Assembly: GCA_018238545.1 (NCBI GenBank)
Contig: JABCTC010000019.1
Span: forward strand, 1-64,000
Reading direction: 5' to 3'
Origin: Candidatus Heimdallarchaeota archaeon
GTDB taxonomy: Archaea > Asgardarchaeota > Heimdallarchaeia > Heimdallarchaeales > Heimdallarchaeaceae
DNA: 64,000 nt
A program made the position numbers and the translations under genes. Below are positions 51,993 to 60,097 of this stretch, in pieces. Under the pieces are notes generated by a model. It was not told the DNA's origin and made no database searches. It was given only the letters and a program-made list of their open reading frames with translations. Positions within the stretch are counted from its first letter, which is position 1. Each line of letters starts with the position of its first letter.

Positions 51993-52232
51993 ATGTCAGA
52001 CATAAAAATATCAGCAACACTTGATGCACGAAATATGAGTTGCCCACTTCCTATTCTAAAAACTAAGAAAGCTATTATCGGAATAGAAATTGGTGAATAC
52101 TTGGAAATCCTAGCCACTGATCCAGGATCAGAGAATGATTTTCAAGCATGGACAAGATCTACAGGAAATGAACTAGTAGAACAATCTGTAGATGGTAGCG
52201 TTTATCGCTATGTGATTAAAAGAAATAAGTAA
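51993..52232 (+). CDS. tusA: TusA/SirA-type sulfurtransferase, second copy
   Basis: The ATG at 51993 has AAGGTGA 5 bases upstream; 79 residues. The motif is M-S-C17-P-L-P-I-L with K-x-K after it, the canonical TusA form. GEYLEILATDPGSENDFQAW is the second conserved block. It differs clearly from the first TusA (C-P-G-P), so the two may serve different partners, for example one the flavoprotein and one the DsrE-like proteins downstream. Confidence 0.92.
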   Translation: MSDIKISATLDARNMSCPLPILKTKKAIIGIEIGEYLEILATDPGSENDFQAWTRSTGNELVEQSVDGSVYRYVIKRNK

Positions 52233-52249
52233 ATAAATGAGGAATTAAA

Positions 52250-52723
52250 ATGGCAGAAAAAAAGAAAAGATTAATGCTCATTGCGTCTAAAGGAGACATA
52301 CCAGGTGCTTACACACCTTTGATATTAGGATCTACAGCAGCAGCAATGGATTATGAAGTAAGTATTTTCTTCACATTCTTCGGATTAAATATGCTGAAGA
52401 AGAAGAATTTGAAAAAAATAAAGATCACTCCAGCAGGAGAAACTGCAATGCCCATGCCCATTCCACAAATTATTGGTATGTTACCAGGAATGACAGGAAT
52501 GGCTACAATGATGATGAAAAGCTGGATGAAAAAGGCAAATGTCGCAACTTTACAGGAACTAATGGATCTTTCAATAGAAGCTGGTGTTAACCTAATAGCT
52601 TGTCAGATGACAATGGATGTTATGGGCTTCAAGAGAGAAGATCTTATCGATGAGTGTACTGTCGGCGGAGCTGCAACAATGTTAGAATTTGCTTCTGAAG
52701 CAGATATAACACTCTATATCTAG
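52250..52723 (+). CDS. DsrE2-like sulfur-carrier protein, membrane-associated
   Basis: The 157-residue protein belongs to the DsrE/DsrF-like family of the DsrE2 type: an N-terminal beta-alpha unit (KRLMLIASKGDIP), a Met-rich hydrophobic insert (IIGMLPGMTGMATMMMKSWM), and a Cys in NLIACQMTMDVMG with LIDECTV after it. These positions carry sulfur in TusD/DsrE relays. GAGG lies before the ATG. Gene order TusA-DsrE2-DsrE supports a persulfide relay that ends in a membrane or protein acceptor. Confidence 0.87.
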   Translation: MAEKKKRLMLIASKGDIPGAYTPLILGSTAAAMDYEVSIFFTFFGLNMLKKKNLKKIKITPAGETAMPMPIPQIIGMLPGMTGMATMMMKSWMKKANVATLQELMDLSIEAGVNLIACQMTMDVMGFKREDLIDECTVGGAATMLEFASEADITLYI

Positions 52724-52732
52724 GTGGAACAA

Positions 52733-53101
52733 TTGGTACAAAAAATTCTTATCATGGTTACGTTTGGTGAGCAGTATCCTGACAGATTGGAACCACCTTT
52801 ACACTTAGCTAGTTTAGGTGCTGCTCTTGACACTGAAGTCACTATGGTTTATACTATGTCCGGTGGATTGCTTTTGAAAAAAGGCAATGCCGAACGTATT
52901 GTTCCAATGGCTGGTAAGAAAACATATTTGGAATCAGTTCAGGAAGTAAAAGAATTTGGAGTAAAAATCTTCGTTTGCAGTCCAACACTTGAAAGATACG
53001 GGTTAACAAAAGAAGACTTTATAGATGAAGTTGATGACGTGGTTGGTGGAATGTATTTCATTACTGAAGCACTAGAAGCCGATGTAACATTTACTTTCTG
53101 A
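52733..53101 (+). CDS. DsrE/DsrF-like protein
   Basis: I prefer the TTG at 52733 because AGGTGG lies just upstream; a GTG at 52724 overlapping that site would add 3 residues. About 122 residues: KILIMVTFGEQYP (beta1), GAALDTEVTMVYTMSG, and a Cys in FVCSPTLERYGL, the equivalent of the active-site Cys of DsrE. VGGMYFITEALEADVTFTF is the C-terminal helix-strand. It probably receives sulfur from TusA together with the protein encoded just upstream. Confidence 0.85.
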   Translation: MVQKILIMVTFGEQYPDRLEPPLHLASLGAALDTEVTMVYTMSGGLLLKKGNAERIVPMAGKKTYLESVQEVKEFGVKIFVCSPTLERYGLTKEDFIDEVDDVVGGMYFITEALEADVTFTF

Positions 53102-53102
53102 G

Positions 53103-53519
53103 ATGAATAAAATGTCTTTCTCCCTATCTTCTTTTGACTCAGACGACATAACCTGTTTTGATATAATCAAAGCTTTTCATGCACTAACTGATAATGAGCT
53201 TGAGGTGCTCTCATGTGTTCACCAAAGTCAACCAGTGGACATTAAAGGAATAACAGATGTGATTCCAAAAGATAGAGCAACTATCTCGAGATCAATAAAA
53301 AAATTACTTGCGATTGGTTTTGTAAGGAGTGATAAAATAACCCTTGAACGAGGGGGTTACAAATTCATGTATTCCAGTTTATCTATGATAGAAATCAGAG
53401 AAAAACTCAAACAAAGCATAGAACAAATTAGTAAACGAATGATAGAAGCTGTTTCAAACTTAACAGAAGCGAAATGTACAGCAATGTACAAAAATGTACT
53501 TCTAAAATACAATACTTAG
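53103..53519 (+). CDS. Winged-helix regulator at the end of the sulfur operon
   Basis: The 138-residue protein starts 2 bases after the DsrE stop. ELEVLSCVHQSQPVDIKGITDVIPKDRATISRSIKKLLAIGFVRS shows helices 2-4 of a MarR/TrmB-like winged helix (in parts: KDRATISRSIKKLL, recognition helix), followed by a wing and a C-terminal dimerisation helix (KLKQSIEQISKRM). It likely senses the sulfur status and controls this operon. Two Cys residues (near 18 and 43) and one in the C-terminal part may be redox sensors; this is inference. Confidence 0.78.
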   Translation: MNKMSFSLSSFDSDDITCFDIIKAFHALTDNELEVLSCVHQSQPVDIKGITDVIPKDRATISRSIKKLLAIGFVRSDKITLERGGYKFMYSSLSMIEIREKLKQSIEQISKRMIEAVSNLTEAKCTAMYKNVLLKYNT

Positions 53520-53743
53520 AAAGGACCTAGATATTCTTCTGCTTCAGGTATGTTTTCGAACCCGTCAACAGAATCTGAGTAGAAAACCTATCCTTTAACT
53601 AAAAAAACGCAATCCATACACTATTGAGGTTTGACTTAAGCGTATGTTTCAGCCTGGTATATGCCTAATCATAGATCTTAGATACTACTCAGTTAAATAT
53701 TTTTCAGCACTTATTTTGTATGTTTAATGAAATACAAAAATGA

Positions 53744-54643
53744 TTAATCAAAATAAGATAGTGATTCTACCAAACGTGCATGGAACTTGTTCCTACGTGA
53801 GAAAGGCATGTCAAGTTGGTAGCGTTTAGTAAAACCCTTTTGTAATTCCTTATGATCGTTATAATTCATTCCTATTACCCACTTTGCATGTTCTTCTAGA
53901 ATTCTTTCATATTTCTCTTCGATAATCAACTCTATGTAATCATCAAGATAGTCCTTTTCTTCCTTGGCTATTTTCTCAACCCTTGGTTTTCTATTTTTGA
54001 TTTTTATTTTGTTATCTATTTTCTCATTTTTGTCAAAAAGATAGAGGATATTATGTATTAAATGTTGGTTGCAGCTTTGGTCTGAATATGTTAACAAAGA
54101 AAAGTCATATGATGCTTCAAATGGTATTGATTTATCTAATAGACTTGCTAATTCTATTAATTCTCTCTGTTCTAGATTAGGTTGTAGTATGACTTTTGGA
54201 TCAATCATAGCTGCAACTATTAACTCTCGAATATCCTTCAAGTCCAATACTTCAAGAATATTATTTGTTGATTTTCTGAAATAACTACTATCAAGAAATT
54301 GCGGCTCGTCAAATGTCTCGTCAAAATGATTTGTATCGACTAAAGGTGACGAATAAAATAATAGGGAATTGAGATTATATTCTTCTGAAGGGATAACAAA
54401 TGCATGGGAGTGAGCCTTTGGTCTTCCGAATGGATCATTACCATCACTTCTTACTAGTTTAATAATAATGTCTCCTGTCTTATGAGTATATTTAGAAACA
54501 TATTTCACGTGAGGTAGGTGTTTTGTGGATAACTCGGGCATAAAAACTATTGAATCTTCGGTAAGCTTACTCGGTATATCTGACATGTAAATATGATAAC
54601 CGATTTTATCATCCCGTTGAGTTATTACCTGAAACATCTGCAT
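53744..54643 (-). CDS. Unknown protein, resembles GTPase-associated protein 1 N-terminal domain
   Basis: The 299-residue protein begins FQVITQRDDKIGYHIYMSD, then FGRPKAHSHAFVI and a YSSPL segment at about residue 115. This layout recalls the GAP1-N (GTPase-associated protein 1) domain, in which an early strand is followed by a 'G-R-x(4)-H-A-x-V' block. The match is weak and seen by eye. The C-terminal half is helical and charged. The 224-bp spacer between it and the regulator gene holds no full gene. The ATG at 54643 is used; the second ATG is two codons on. If real, it would fit a GTPase-signalling context, but no GTPase gene is adjacent. Confidence 0.5.
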   Translation of the reverse strand: MQMFQVITQRDDKIGYHIYMSDIPSKLTEDSIVFMPELSTKHLPHVKYVSKYTHKTGDIIIKLVRSDGNDPFGRPKAHSHAFVIPSEEYNLNSLLFYSSPLVDTNHFDETFDEPQFLDSSYFRKSTNNILEVLDLKDIRELIVAAMIDPKVILQPNLEQRELIELASLLDKSIPFEASYDFSLLTYSDQSCNQHLIHNILYLFDKNEKIDNKIKIKNRKPRVEKIAKEEKDYLDDYIELIIEEKYERILEEHAKWVIGMNYNDHKELQKGFTKRYQLDMPFSRRNKFHARLVESLSYFD

Positions 54644-54743
54644 TACTAAATACGGTTTTGAAATTTAAAAGTCCTTTCTTAGTTTAAAATCCATATGGGA
54701 GAATACGCAATATTCATAAGTGACGTTCAGCGATTTATAATAG

Positions 54744-55778
54744 ATGGCAGACGATATTCATCTTATTGATATTATTCAGAGAACTAAAGAATTAATCAGC
54801 GAAGATAGTCTTGAGGATGCAATCAGCTTTCTTGAAAGACAGTTGTCTGAGTTCGAAAACACACCAAGATTTCTGAATTATCTAGGTCAGCTTCATCTTC
54901 AAAATAGCGATCCTAATTCAGCATTGAATTATCTTAATCATTCTTTGGAAATCCAAAACGAAAATGCAGAAACTCTTGACAACATTGGTGATACTTTTTT
55001 TTATCTTAAGAACTGGGAACAAGCAATAATTTCATGGAAAAAAGCTTGTGAGTTGGATGAAAAGAGGTTTGAAATCTGGGAAAAAGTTGGAAACTTATAT
55101 TATGACATCGGTGAGTATCCTCAAGCAATTCAAGCATTTTTAAAATATCTAGAATACGATGAAAAGCTAGAGATATTTAGCATAGTTGCAACAATTTATA
55201 GCAAAATGGGAAATGACATTGAAAGCTGGAATAATTTAATGAAAGCTGAACAAATTGATCCAGACAACGAGCAAATACTTCAACAAATCGGTCAAACTTA
55301 CTTAGAACTAGATAATTTTGACAGAGCTATCAATTATTTTATGAAAGTTACTAAGGTCAATGCAGAAAATCTTTCTGGATGGTTTCAATTAGGATTAGCT
55401 TATGAATTGAATCAAGAACATATACAAGCTTTAGAAGCTTTTTCAAAAGTGGTTGAAATAGACCCAGATAATGTTCTAGGTTATCATCATTTAGCTAGTG
55501 TATATGCATCAATAGCGAATATTGAGGAAGCTATGAAGAACTATGAGGAGTGTCTAACTATTGACCCTTCATTCATTGAAGCTTCCATTTCTTTAGCATC
55601 TCTTCATTGGGCATCAAAAGAATACAAAATAGCTTTGGCTCTGTTAGAAGATGCAAAACGCTTCAATAGTCAAGATAGCAGAATTTATCAGCTAATGGGA
55701 GATATTCAAGAAGATTCAGGTGATCTAGACAAAGCCGAGGAAAATTGGAAAAAAGCCTCTGAACTAGAAGAGGGATAA
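54744..55778 (+). CDS. Tetratricopeptide-repeat protein
   Basis: The 344-residue protein consists of about nine TPRs of 34 residues (e.g. NAETLDNIGDTFFYLKNWEQAIISWKKACELDEK in parts; W/Y at position 11, A at 8 and 20, P at 32). No signal peptide, no other domain. It is a cytosolic scaffold for protein complexes; partner unknown. TTTATAA upstream at 54735 is close to the ATG, suggesting either a leaderless mRNA or another promoter further up. Confidence 0.9.
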   Translation: MADDIHLIDIIQRTKELISEDSLEDAISFLERQLSEFENTPRFLNYLGQLHLQNSDPNSALNYLNHSLEIQNENAETLDNIGDTFFYLKNWEQAIISWKKACELDEKRFEIWEKVGNLYYDIGEYPQAIQAFLKYLEYDEKLEIFSIVATIYSKMGNDIESWNNLMKAEQIDPDNEQILQQIGQTYLELDNFDRAINYFMKVTKVNAENLSGWFQLGLAYELNQEHIQALEAFSKVVEIDPDNVLGYHHLASVYASIANIEEAMKNYEECLTIDPSFIEASISLASLHWASKEYKIALALLEDAKRFNSQDSRIYQLMGDIQEDSGDLDKAEENWKKASELEEG

Positions 55779-55816
55779 TCATTCTCACTGAATCTGTAAT
55801 TAATTTCACTTATGGT

Positions 55817-56179
55817 TTGAAAGGAACTTATCTACTTTTCATAAAACTCAGTAAATTAGTTGAAATTAGAATAAGGGGAAAAACATATCTCCTAAATGAA
55901 GGCTATTACATCTATATTGGTAGTGCTTTTGGTGCGGGTGGGTTGTCTTCTAGATTACATCGACACCTTAGAAAAATAAAGAAAAAGCATTGGCATATTG
56001 ATCAAATTACAGTAAGTAAATATTCAGAAATAATTGGAATAGGAGTGTTACCCAAACAGAGAGTAGAGTGTGAATTGTCTAAAACAATCGGAAATATAGA
56101 AAAAACAGTTCCTATAACAGGATTTGGTAATAGTGATTGTAAAAAGAAATGTATAAGCCACTTCTTCAGAGTCAGTTAA
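55817..56179 (+). CDS. GIY-YIG/DUF123-family protein
   Basis: The TTG start gives 120 residues that match DUF123 (PF01986-type): KGTYLLFI, EGYYIYIGSAFGAGGLSSRLHRHLR in parts (the GIY-YIG core as Y-Y-I-Y-I-G-S with the Arg in R-x3-R), and KKHWHIDQIT. A Cys-rich end (CELSKTIG, SDCKKKC) is typical. Biochemical role in archaea is unclear; some members are fused to endonuclease III, which hints at DNA processing. It converges with the radical SAM gene, their ends overlapping by 4 bases. Confidence 0.85.
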   Translation: MKGTYLLFIKLSKLVEIRIRGKTYLLNEGYYIYIGSAFGAGGLSSRLHRHLRKIKKKHWHIDQITVSKYSEIIGIGVLPKQRVECELSKTIGNIEKTVPITGFGNSDCKKKCISHFFRVS

Positions 56180-57324
56180 AACAGCAAATGCCTGTTGCCT
56201 ATATTCACATTTTTAAGATATTTCGATGCGACTTTGTAGCATTTTTCAGCTAAATCTAAAGTAGTAAGAGGAAGGTCAGAAAACATAAATTGCGGATAGA
56301 AACCAAGTAATGAGTAAGGAATATTTTCATTAATTGAGGAAATGAAAGAAGCAATGTTTTCTACCTCTACTTCATCTACATAACCGGGAACTAGAAGAGT
56401 TGTTGCATTCAAAATTGGCAAATCTGGTCTTAAATCAAAGAATGCCCTACCTACATATTCAAAATTTTCCAATACGACTTCATTTTTCACTCCTGTTAAA
56501 GCTTGATGAATATTTGAATCCCATGCTTTTAAATCAAATTTAATGTTTCCACCAGACCTTAAGGAGAGCTCAGCAGCTTTTTTGACATAATGTTTATTCC
56601 CAAAACCATTCCATTCCCAACAGATTCTAGCTATTCTATTTTCAGTTTTTGCAATACTAAGTATTTGCTCAGAAACGTTTATCGCAAAGGGAAGCTGAGG
56701 TTCTGGGGATCCACCAAAGAAACAAATACAATTAATTTTGGGATTATTTTGAAATTTCTGAATTAGGTGGGATGCTGATACTTTAGTACCATCACTAATT
56801 TTCTTGTGATTATGATTCTGGCAAAAAAGACAATCGAAAGAACATCCATAGAAGAATATAGATAGATTGTAAAATCCTAGTTCTTTATCTTGGCTAGAAG
56901 CATATTCAGGATATCCGGCCCCAGTTCCAGCAGGACAAAACCAAGATGCACAACAATTGCAAGGAAGTGGATCAAGATAATAGTGAAGCAACCCCATTTC
57001 TTTCGTAGAGTATGTAGAAATCTTATCAGTATTATTTCTAAATCTTAAACCACAATAACTTGTTTCATTCTTATCTAATCCGCAATTATGATTACATAAA
57101 GAACAGCTTATTCTATCATTGTCAGGAGCAGTTATAGGAAGAGCATAGGGGGATCTAGCTTTTTTATGAGCGCGTGTTATTAGTTCTACAACTTTCGTAG
57201 ATCCTTTCCTCAAACAATCTTTACAAACAGATAAAATACTAGCCACTAATTTCTCTTCACCACAGATGAAACAATGCTTCACAGATTCTTCTTGAGATGG
57301 AATGAAGATCATTATTAATAACAT
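56176..57324 (-). CDS. Radical SAM protein (PflA-related, archaeal)
   Basis: About 382 residues. The radical SAM cluster is C161-x3-C165-x2-C168 in YGCSFDCLFCQN. The N-terminal 100 residues carry several Cys pairs (CFIC, CKDC, CSLC...CGL) for a zinc or second cluster, and PCNCCASWFCPAGTG just before the radical SAM core is a further Cys-rich loop. It is related to pyruvate-formate-lyase-activating-like proteins (COG1313/1180 group). The substrate is unknown. The true start may be Met5 or later; the first residues (LLIMIFIP) are hydrophobic and may be dispensable. Confidence 0.82.
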   Translation of the reverse strand: MLLIMIFIPSQEESVKHCFICGEEKLVASILSVCKDCLRKGSTKVVELITRAHKKARSPYALPITAPDNDRISCSLCNHNCGLDKNETSYCGLRFRNNTDKISTYSTKEMGLLHYYLDPLPCNCCASWFCPAGTGAGYPEYASSQDKELGFYNLSIFFYGCSFDCLFCQNHNHKKISDGTKVSASHLIQKFQNNPKINCICFFGGSPEPQLPFAINVSEQILSIAKTENRIARICWEWNGFGNKHYVKKAAELSLRSGGNIKFDLKAWDSNIHQALTGVKNEVVLENFEYVGRAFFDLRPDLPILNATTLLVPGYVDEVEVENIASFISSINENIPYSLLGFYPQFMFSDLPLTTLDLAEKCYKVASKYLKNVNIGNRHLLF

Positions 57325-57422
57325 AAGTCTTCTATCTTGTTAATGTTGCGCTTTACTTTTTTCTAATTTTTTGTTCTTCCTTTGAAATAAAGTTTATTTA
57401 CTAATTGATATATTCCAAGAAT

Positions 57423-57833
57423 ATGGACGAACCATGGCAAACTATAGCTGTAGTAGGCATAAACTTCGCTCTTTTCTACATATCATCCGCAATAATGTGT
57501 GGGATTATGTTTAGAAGAGACTCTCGAAGATGGACCTGGTTGAATATAATCCTATCAGCAGTAATATCCACAGCGTGGGTATTTGGATGGGCATATATTG
57601 ACGGATTGGGTTCTGCCCTCAAGATTCTATTTGGAGTCATAATATTCTTTCTATGTTGGGTAATATGGATTACCTTAGGAGGAGTTGGTGATAAGAGTGC
57701 AGGATTTACAACATTAGGAACGCTTCTACTATGGTTTCTATTAAGTTGGGTATTCTTAATAATCATGGGACTAGTTGGTGTTATCGACTTTTCATCAACT
57801 GACTTTCCAACACTATTTACCTGGTTTATATAG
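57423..57833 (+). CDS. Small membrane protein with four TM helices
   Basis: The ATG at 57423 gives 136 residues; an upstream ATG at 57405 is possible. Four hydrophobic helices (about 7-28, 36-57, 64-86, 97-120) fill the protein. The second loop holds RRDSRRWTW. No family recognised. Convergent with the SPASM radical SAM gene, 9 bases between stops. Confidence 0.62.
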   Translation: MDEPWQTIAVVGINFALFYISSAIMCGIMFRRDSRRWTWLNIILSAVISTAWVFGWAYIDGLGSALKILFGVIIFFLCWVIWITLGGVGDKSAGFTTLGTLLLWFLLSWVFLIIMGLVGVIDFSSTDFPTLFTWFI

Positions 57834-57842
57834 AAGATAGAT

Positions 57843-59207
57843 CTATACAAATGTCTTAACAAAATCATAGAAATTTAGGTTGTAATTTAACCTAAACTTT
57901 CTGCCTTTTTTTTCAATATAATTTCTTAGAACAGAGGGGCATTTTTTCTGTAATTTAAGAATAAAATATACTACATTTTCAAAATAGATAAAATTAACTA
58001 AACACTCTGAAGAAATTTCGTTAAGAATGGGTCCTTTCTTTTCTCTGAATTCCCAATCGATACAAAAACCCCCGCAATAATATTTGATTGCACACTTAGA
58101 ACATTTATCAGAATTTACAGAAGATAATGTTTCTTCTTCCCAACTACCCTTTTTCGTAAGTGCGTAATCTTTCTGAAACTCACGCACACCAATTAACCCA
58201 GAACAAGGAAATTGTTTCAAATCATTGTCTAATGCTATTGCAGTTCTACCCGCCGGACACCGTATAACCTTCTTCTCTCTTGTCAATATTGAATCAACAA
58301 ATTTTGCAAAATAATCAGATGGACCAAGTGATATCAAAAAGTTAGTTATTTGTTTTTCATCTAACGATAGCAAAATTTTGACGAAATTCTCTATCTCTAA
58401 TTTGAACTCATTTAGATTTTGCTCAGTCCAAGGAAAAGTAGAATTTTGAGCTATTCTTACAGGTCTCATTGAAACTTTATGAAAACTACTCAGATAGTTT
58501 TGATAGATACTAAAGATGTTTTTAGTTTTTGAATGAATGGGAATAATCAAATGCTTAACTACACCTTCATCAAATAACTTGATGTTCTTATCTATAGCAT
58601 TGATCTGTTGTTGATTCGTTAAATCTACTGAGACAGTAATGTAACCATAATTATTTACATACTCTACAAACTGTTCTGTTGGTTTTAGGAGATTAGTAGG
58701 AGGGAGTAATAGAGAAATCTGAAATCCATAGTTATCCCTCATCTGATTTATTTTTCTACTAATATCTAGAAACACTTGGAAATTAAGAGATATTTCTCCT
58801 GTAAAGTAAAGTGAAAAAGCTATGGGGGTTTTTGAATCGTTTTTCTTTTTGTTTTCCAGAAACCTTTCAATATGTGTGAATATCTTTTCAGAAGTTAGAT
58901 GTTTACCTTCATTATTCTCCTTTCTATCTACATAACAATACCAGCATGAAAGATTGCATTCGTTTGAAGGATTAAAAACAATATAATTGAGCTCATGATC
59001 CGTCTTAGCTATGTTTTCATTAGAAAATTTGTCATCATTTGAGAAGAAACCATAATTTTTTAGAGATTCTACCTGTTTTCCAATATTCTTAACAGTTCCA
59101 GAATTAATTTCCCAAATCATCTGAGTGTGTATATCAGTTAATACTATAGTATTGTTGGCTTCAAAAACATAGCATGAAGAATCAATGTGTATCATCCTTA
59201 TCAACAA
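57843..59207 (-). CDS. Radical SAM/SPASM peptide-modifying enzyme candidate
   Basis: The 454-residue enzyme has a ~70-residue N-terminal domain, the radical SAM motif C84-x3-C88-x2-C91 (SNECNLSCWYC), and a SPASM region: CPAGRTAIALDNDLKQFPC, then CSKCAIKYYCGGFC and a last Cys in SSEC. SPASM enzymes such as anSME, PqqE and sactipeptide maturases modify proteins or ribosomal peptides. An 80-residue protein encoded just upstream overlaps it by 7 bases and ends in Cys, a candidate substrate. PqqD/RRE-like recognition by the N-terminal domain is possible (FEANNTIVLTDIHTQMIWEIN) but unproven. Confidence 0.86.
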   Translation of the reverse strand: MLIRMIHIDSSCYVFEANNTIVLTDIHTQMIWEINSGTVKNIGKQVESLKNYGFFSNDDKFSNENIAKTDHELNYIVFNPSNECNLSCWYCYVDRKENNEGKHLTSEKIFTHIERFLENKKKNDSKTPIAFSLYFTGEISLNFQVFLDISRKINQMRDNYGFQISLLLPPTNLLKPTEQFVEYVNNYGYITVSVDLTNQQQINAIDKNIKLFDEGVVKHLIIPIHSKTKNIFSIYQNYLSSFHKVSMRPVRIAQNSTFPWTEQNLNEFKLEIENFVKILLSLDEKQITNFLISLGPSDYFAKFVDSILTREKKVIRCPAGRTAIALDNDLKQFPCSGLIGVREFQKDYALTKKGSWEEETLSSVNSDKCSKCAIKYYCGGFCIDWEFREKKGPILNEISSECLVNFIYFENVVYFILKLQKKCPSVLRNYIEKKGRKFRLNYNLNFYDFVKTFV

Positions 59208-59443
59208 ACAGATTCAGTTTCCATTCTTCCTTCTTCATCTTGAAGGAATACAGCTACTTTACCTAATGCAACTTCTTTTGAGATAAATTTTCCGATGATT
59301 TTATTTTCCTTTGTATTTTTAACTACCCACCAATTATTCTCGAAATATATCTCATAATCACCGCATTTTTCTGTATCGCTCATACTATTCAAATATGATG
59401 AGAATGAAGTGTTTAAATTATTTTTCCTTACACTCATTTTCAA
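59201..59443 (-). CDS. 80-residue protein before the SPASM radical SAM gene (putative substrate)
   Basis: The protein ends in ETESVC, with a second Cys at about position 27 and a short globular core (DYEIYFENNWWVVKNT and KEVALGKVAVFLQDE). The core has the strand-strand-helix pattern of DUF2188-like small proteins, so it may be a folded domain, not a simple leader peptide. It overlaps the radical SAM gene by 7 bases and is transcribed with it. It could be a RiPP-like precursor modified at the C-terminal Cys, or simply a small partner of the enzyme. Neither is shown by sequence alone. Confidence 0.68.
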   Translation of the reverse strand: MKMSVRKNNLNTSFSSYLNSMSDTEKCGDYEIYFENNWWVVKNTKENKIIGKFISKEVALGKVAVFLQDEEGRMETESVC

Positions 59444-59502
59444 AGTATTGCTAGTAGAATAAAAACTCTTTAAAACTTTGAAAGGATAAAGAAATCATAA
59501 TT

Positions 59503-60018
59503 ATGACACAAAAAAGCTTCAAAGTATCATTATGTGGAGATCCAGGAGTAGGAAAAACATCTATAGCTCTTCGTCAAGCACAAAATTCCTTTCCGATTAC
59601 CCATCAACCTACTTTGGGAGCTAATTTTCTTATATGGAACACGATTATCAATGGTGAAGAAATCAAACTTATTATTGGTGATTCTGGTTCTCAAGAACGT
59701 TTCTACTCAGTTCTCCCAACATATTTTCGAGGATCAGTAGCCGCAGTTTTGATTTTTGATATTACAAAAAAAGAGAGTTTTCAGAAACTTACCTTTTGGC
59801 TAGAAAAACTCGAGAAAGGTGTCGGCAAAATTCCTGTCATAATAGCAGGTAATAAAATTGACTTGGAAGAAAAACGAGAAGTCACTAAAGAGGAAGGAGA
59901 AGAATTCGCAAAAAAACTTGATACTATATACTTTGAAGTATCAGCAAAAGAAAATGCAAATTTATTCCCAATGTTCAAAAAGGTAGCAGAACTAGCATTA
60001 GAACATGACAAAGACTAA
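59503..60018 (+). CDS. Small Ras/Rab-type GTPase
   Basis: The 171-residue G domain has G1 GDPGVGKTS (12-20), switch I T37 (PTLGANF), G3 as DSGSQE (60-65), G4 NKID (117-120) and G5 SAK (147-149). It is complete except that G3 is DSGSQE where DTAGQE is usual, i.e. A and G of the switch changed while the catalytic Gln stays. No C-terminal Cys for prenylation is present, as in most archaeal members. Asgard archaea use many such GTPases, probably with Roadblock/longin partners. Two unknown genes follow on the same strand; the first begins 79 bases after its stop. Confidence 0.94.
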   Translation: MTQKSFKVSLCGDPGVGKTSIALRQAQNSFPITHQPTLGANFLIWNTIINGEEIKLIIGDSGSQERFYSVLPTYFRGSVAAVLIFDITKKESFQKLTFWLEKLEKGVGKIPVIIAGNKIDLEEKREVTKEEGEEFAKKLDTIYFEVSAKENANLFPMFKKVAELALEHDKD

Positions 60019-60097
60019 TCTGAGAATATAATAATTAAAAAAAGATAATATGGTTTATCATTTAAGTTGCTAATTTACCACATCAGGAGATCACTTA

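Noticed and set aside
53520..53743. Possible remnant of a minus-strand gene (23 sense codons ending in a TAA at 53516-53518)
   Set aside because: A stop precedes the stretch and no family is recognisable, so chance cannot be excluded; left as intergenic.
57476..57868. 130-codon frame antisense to the small membrane protein
   Set aside because: Shadow of the real gene; Ile/His/Pro-rich and without motif.
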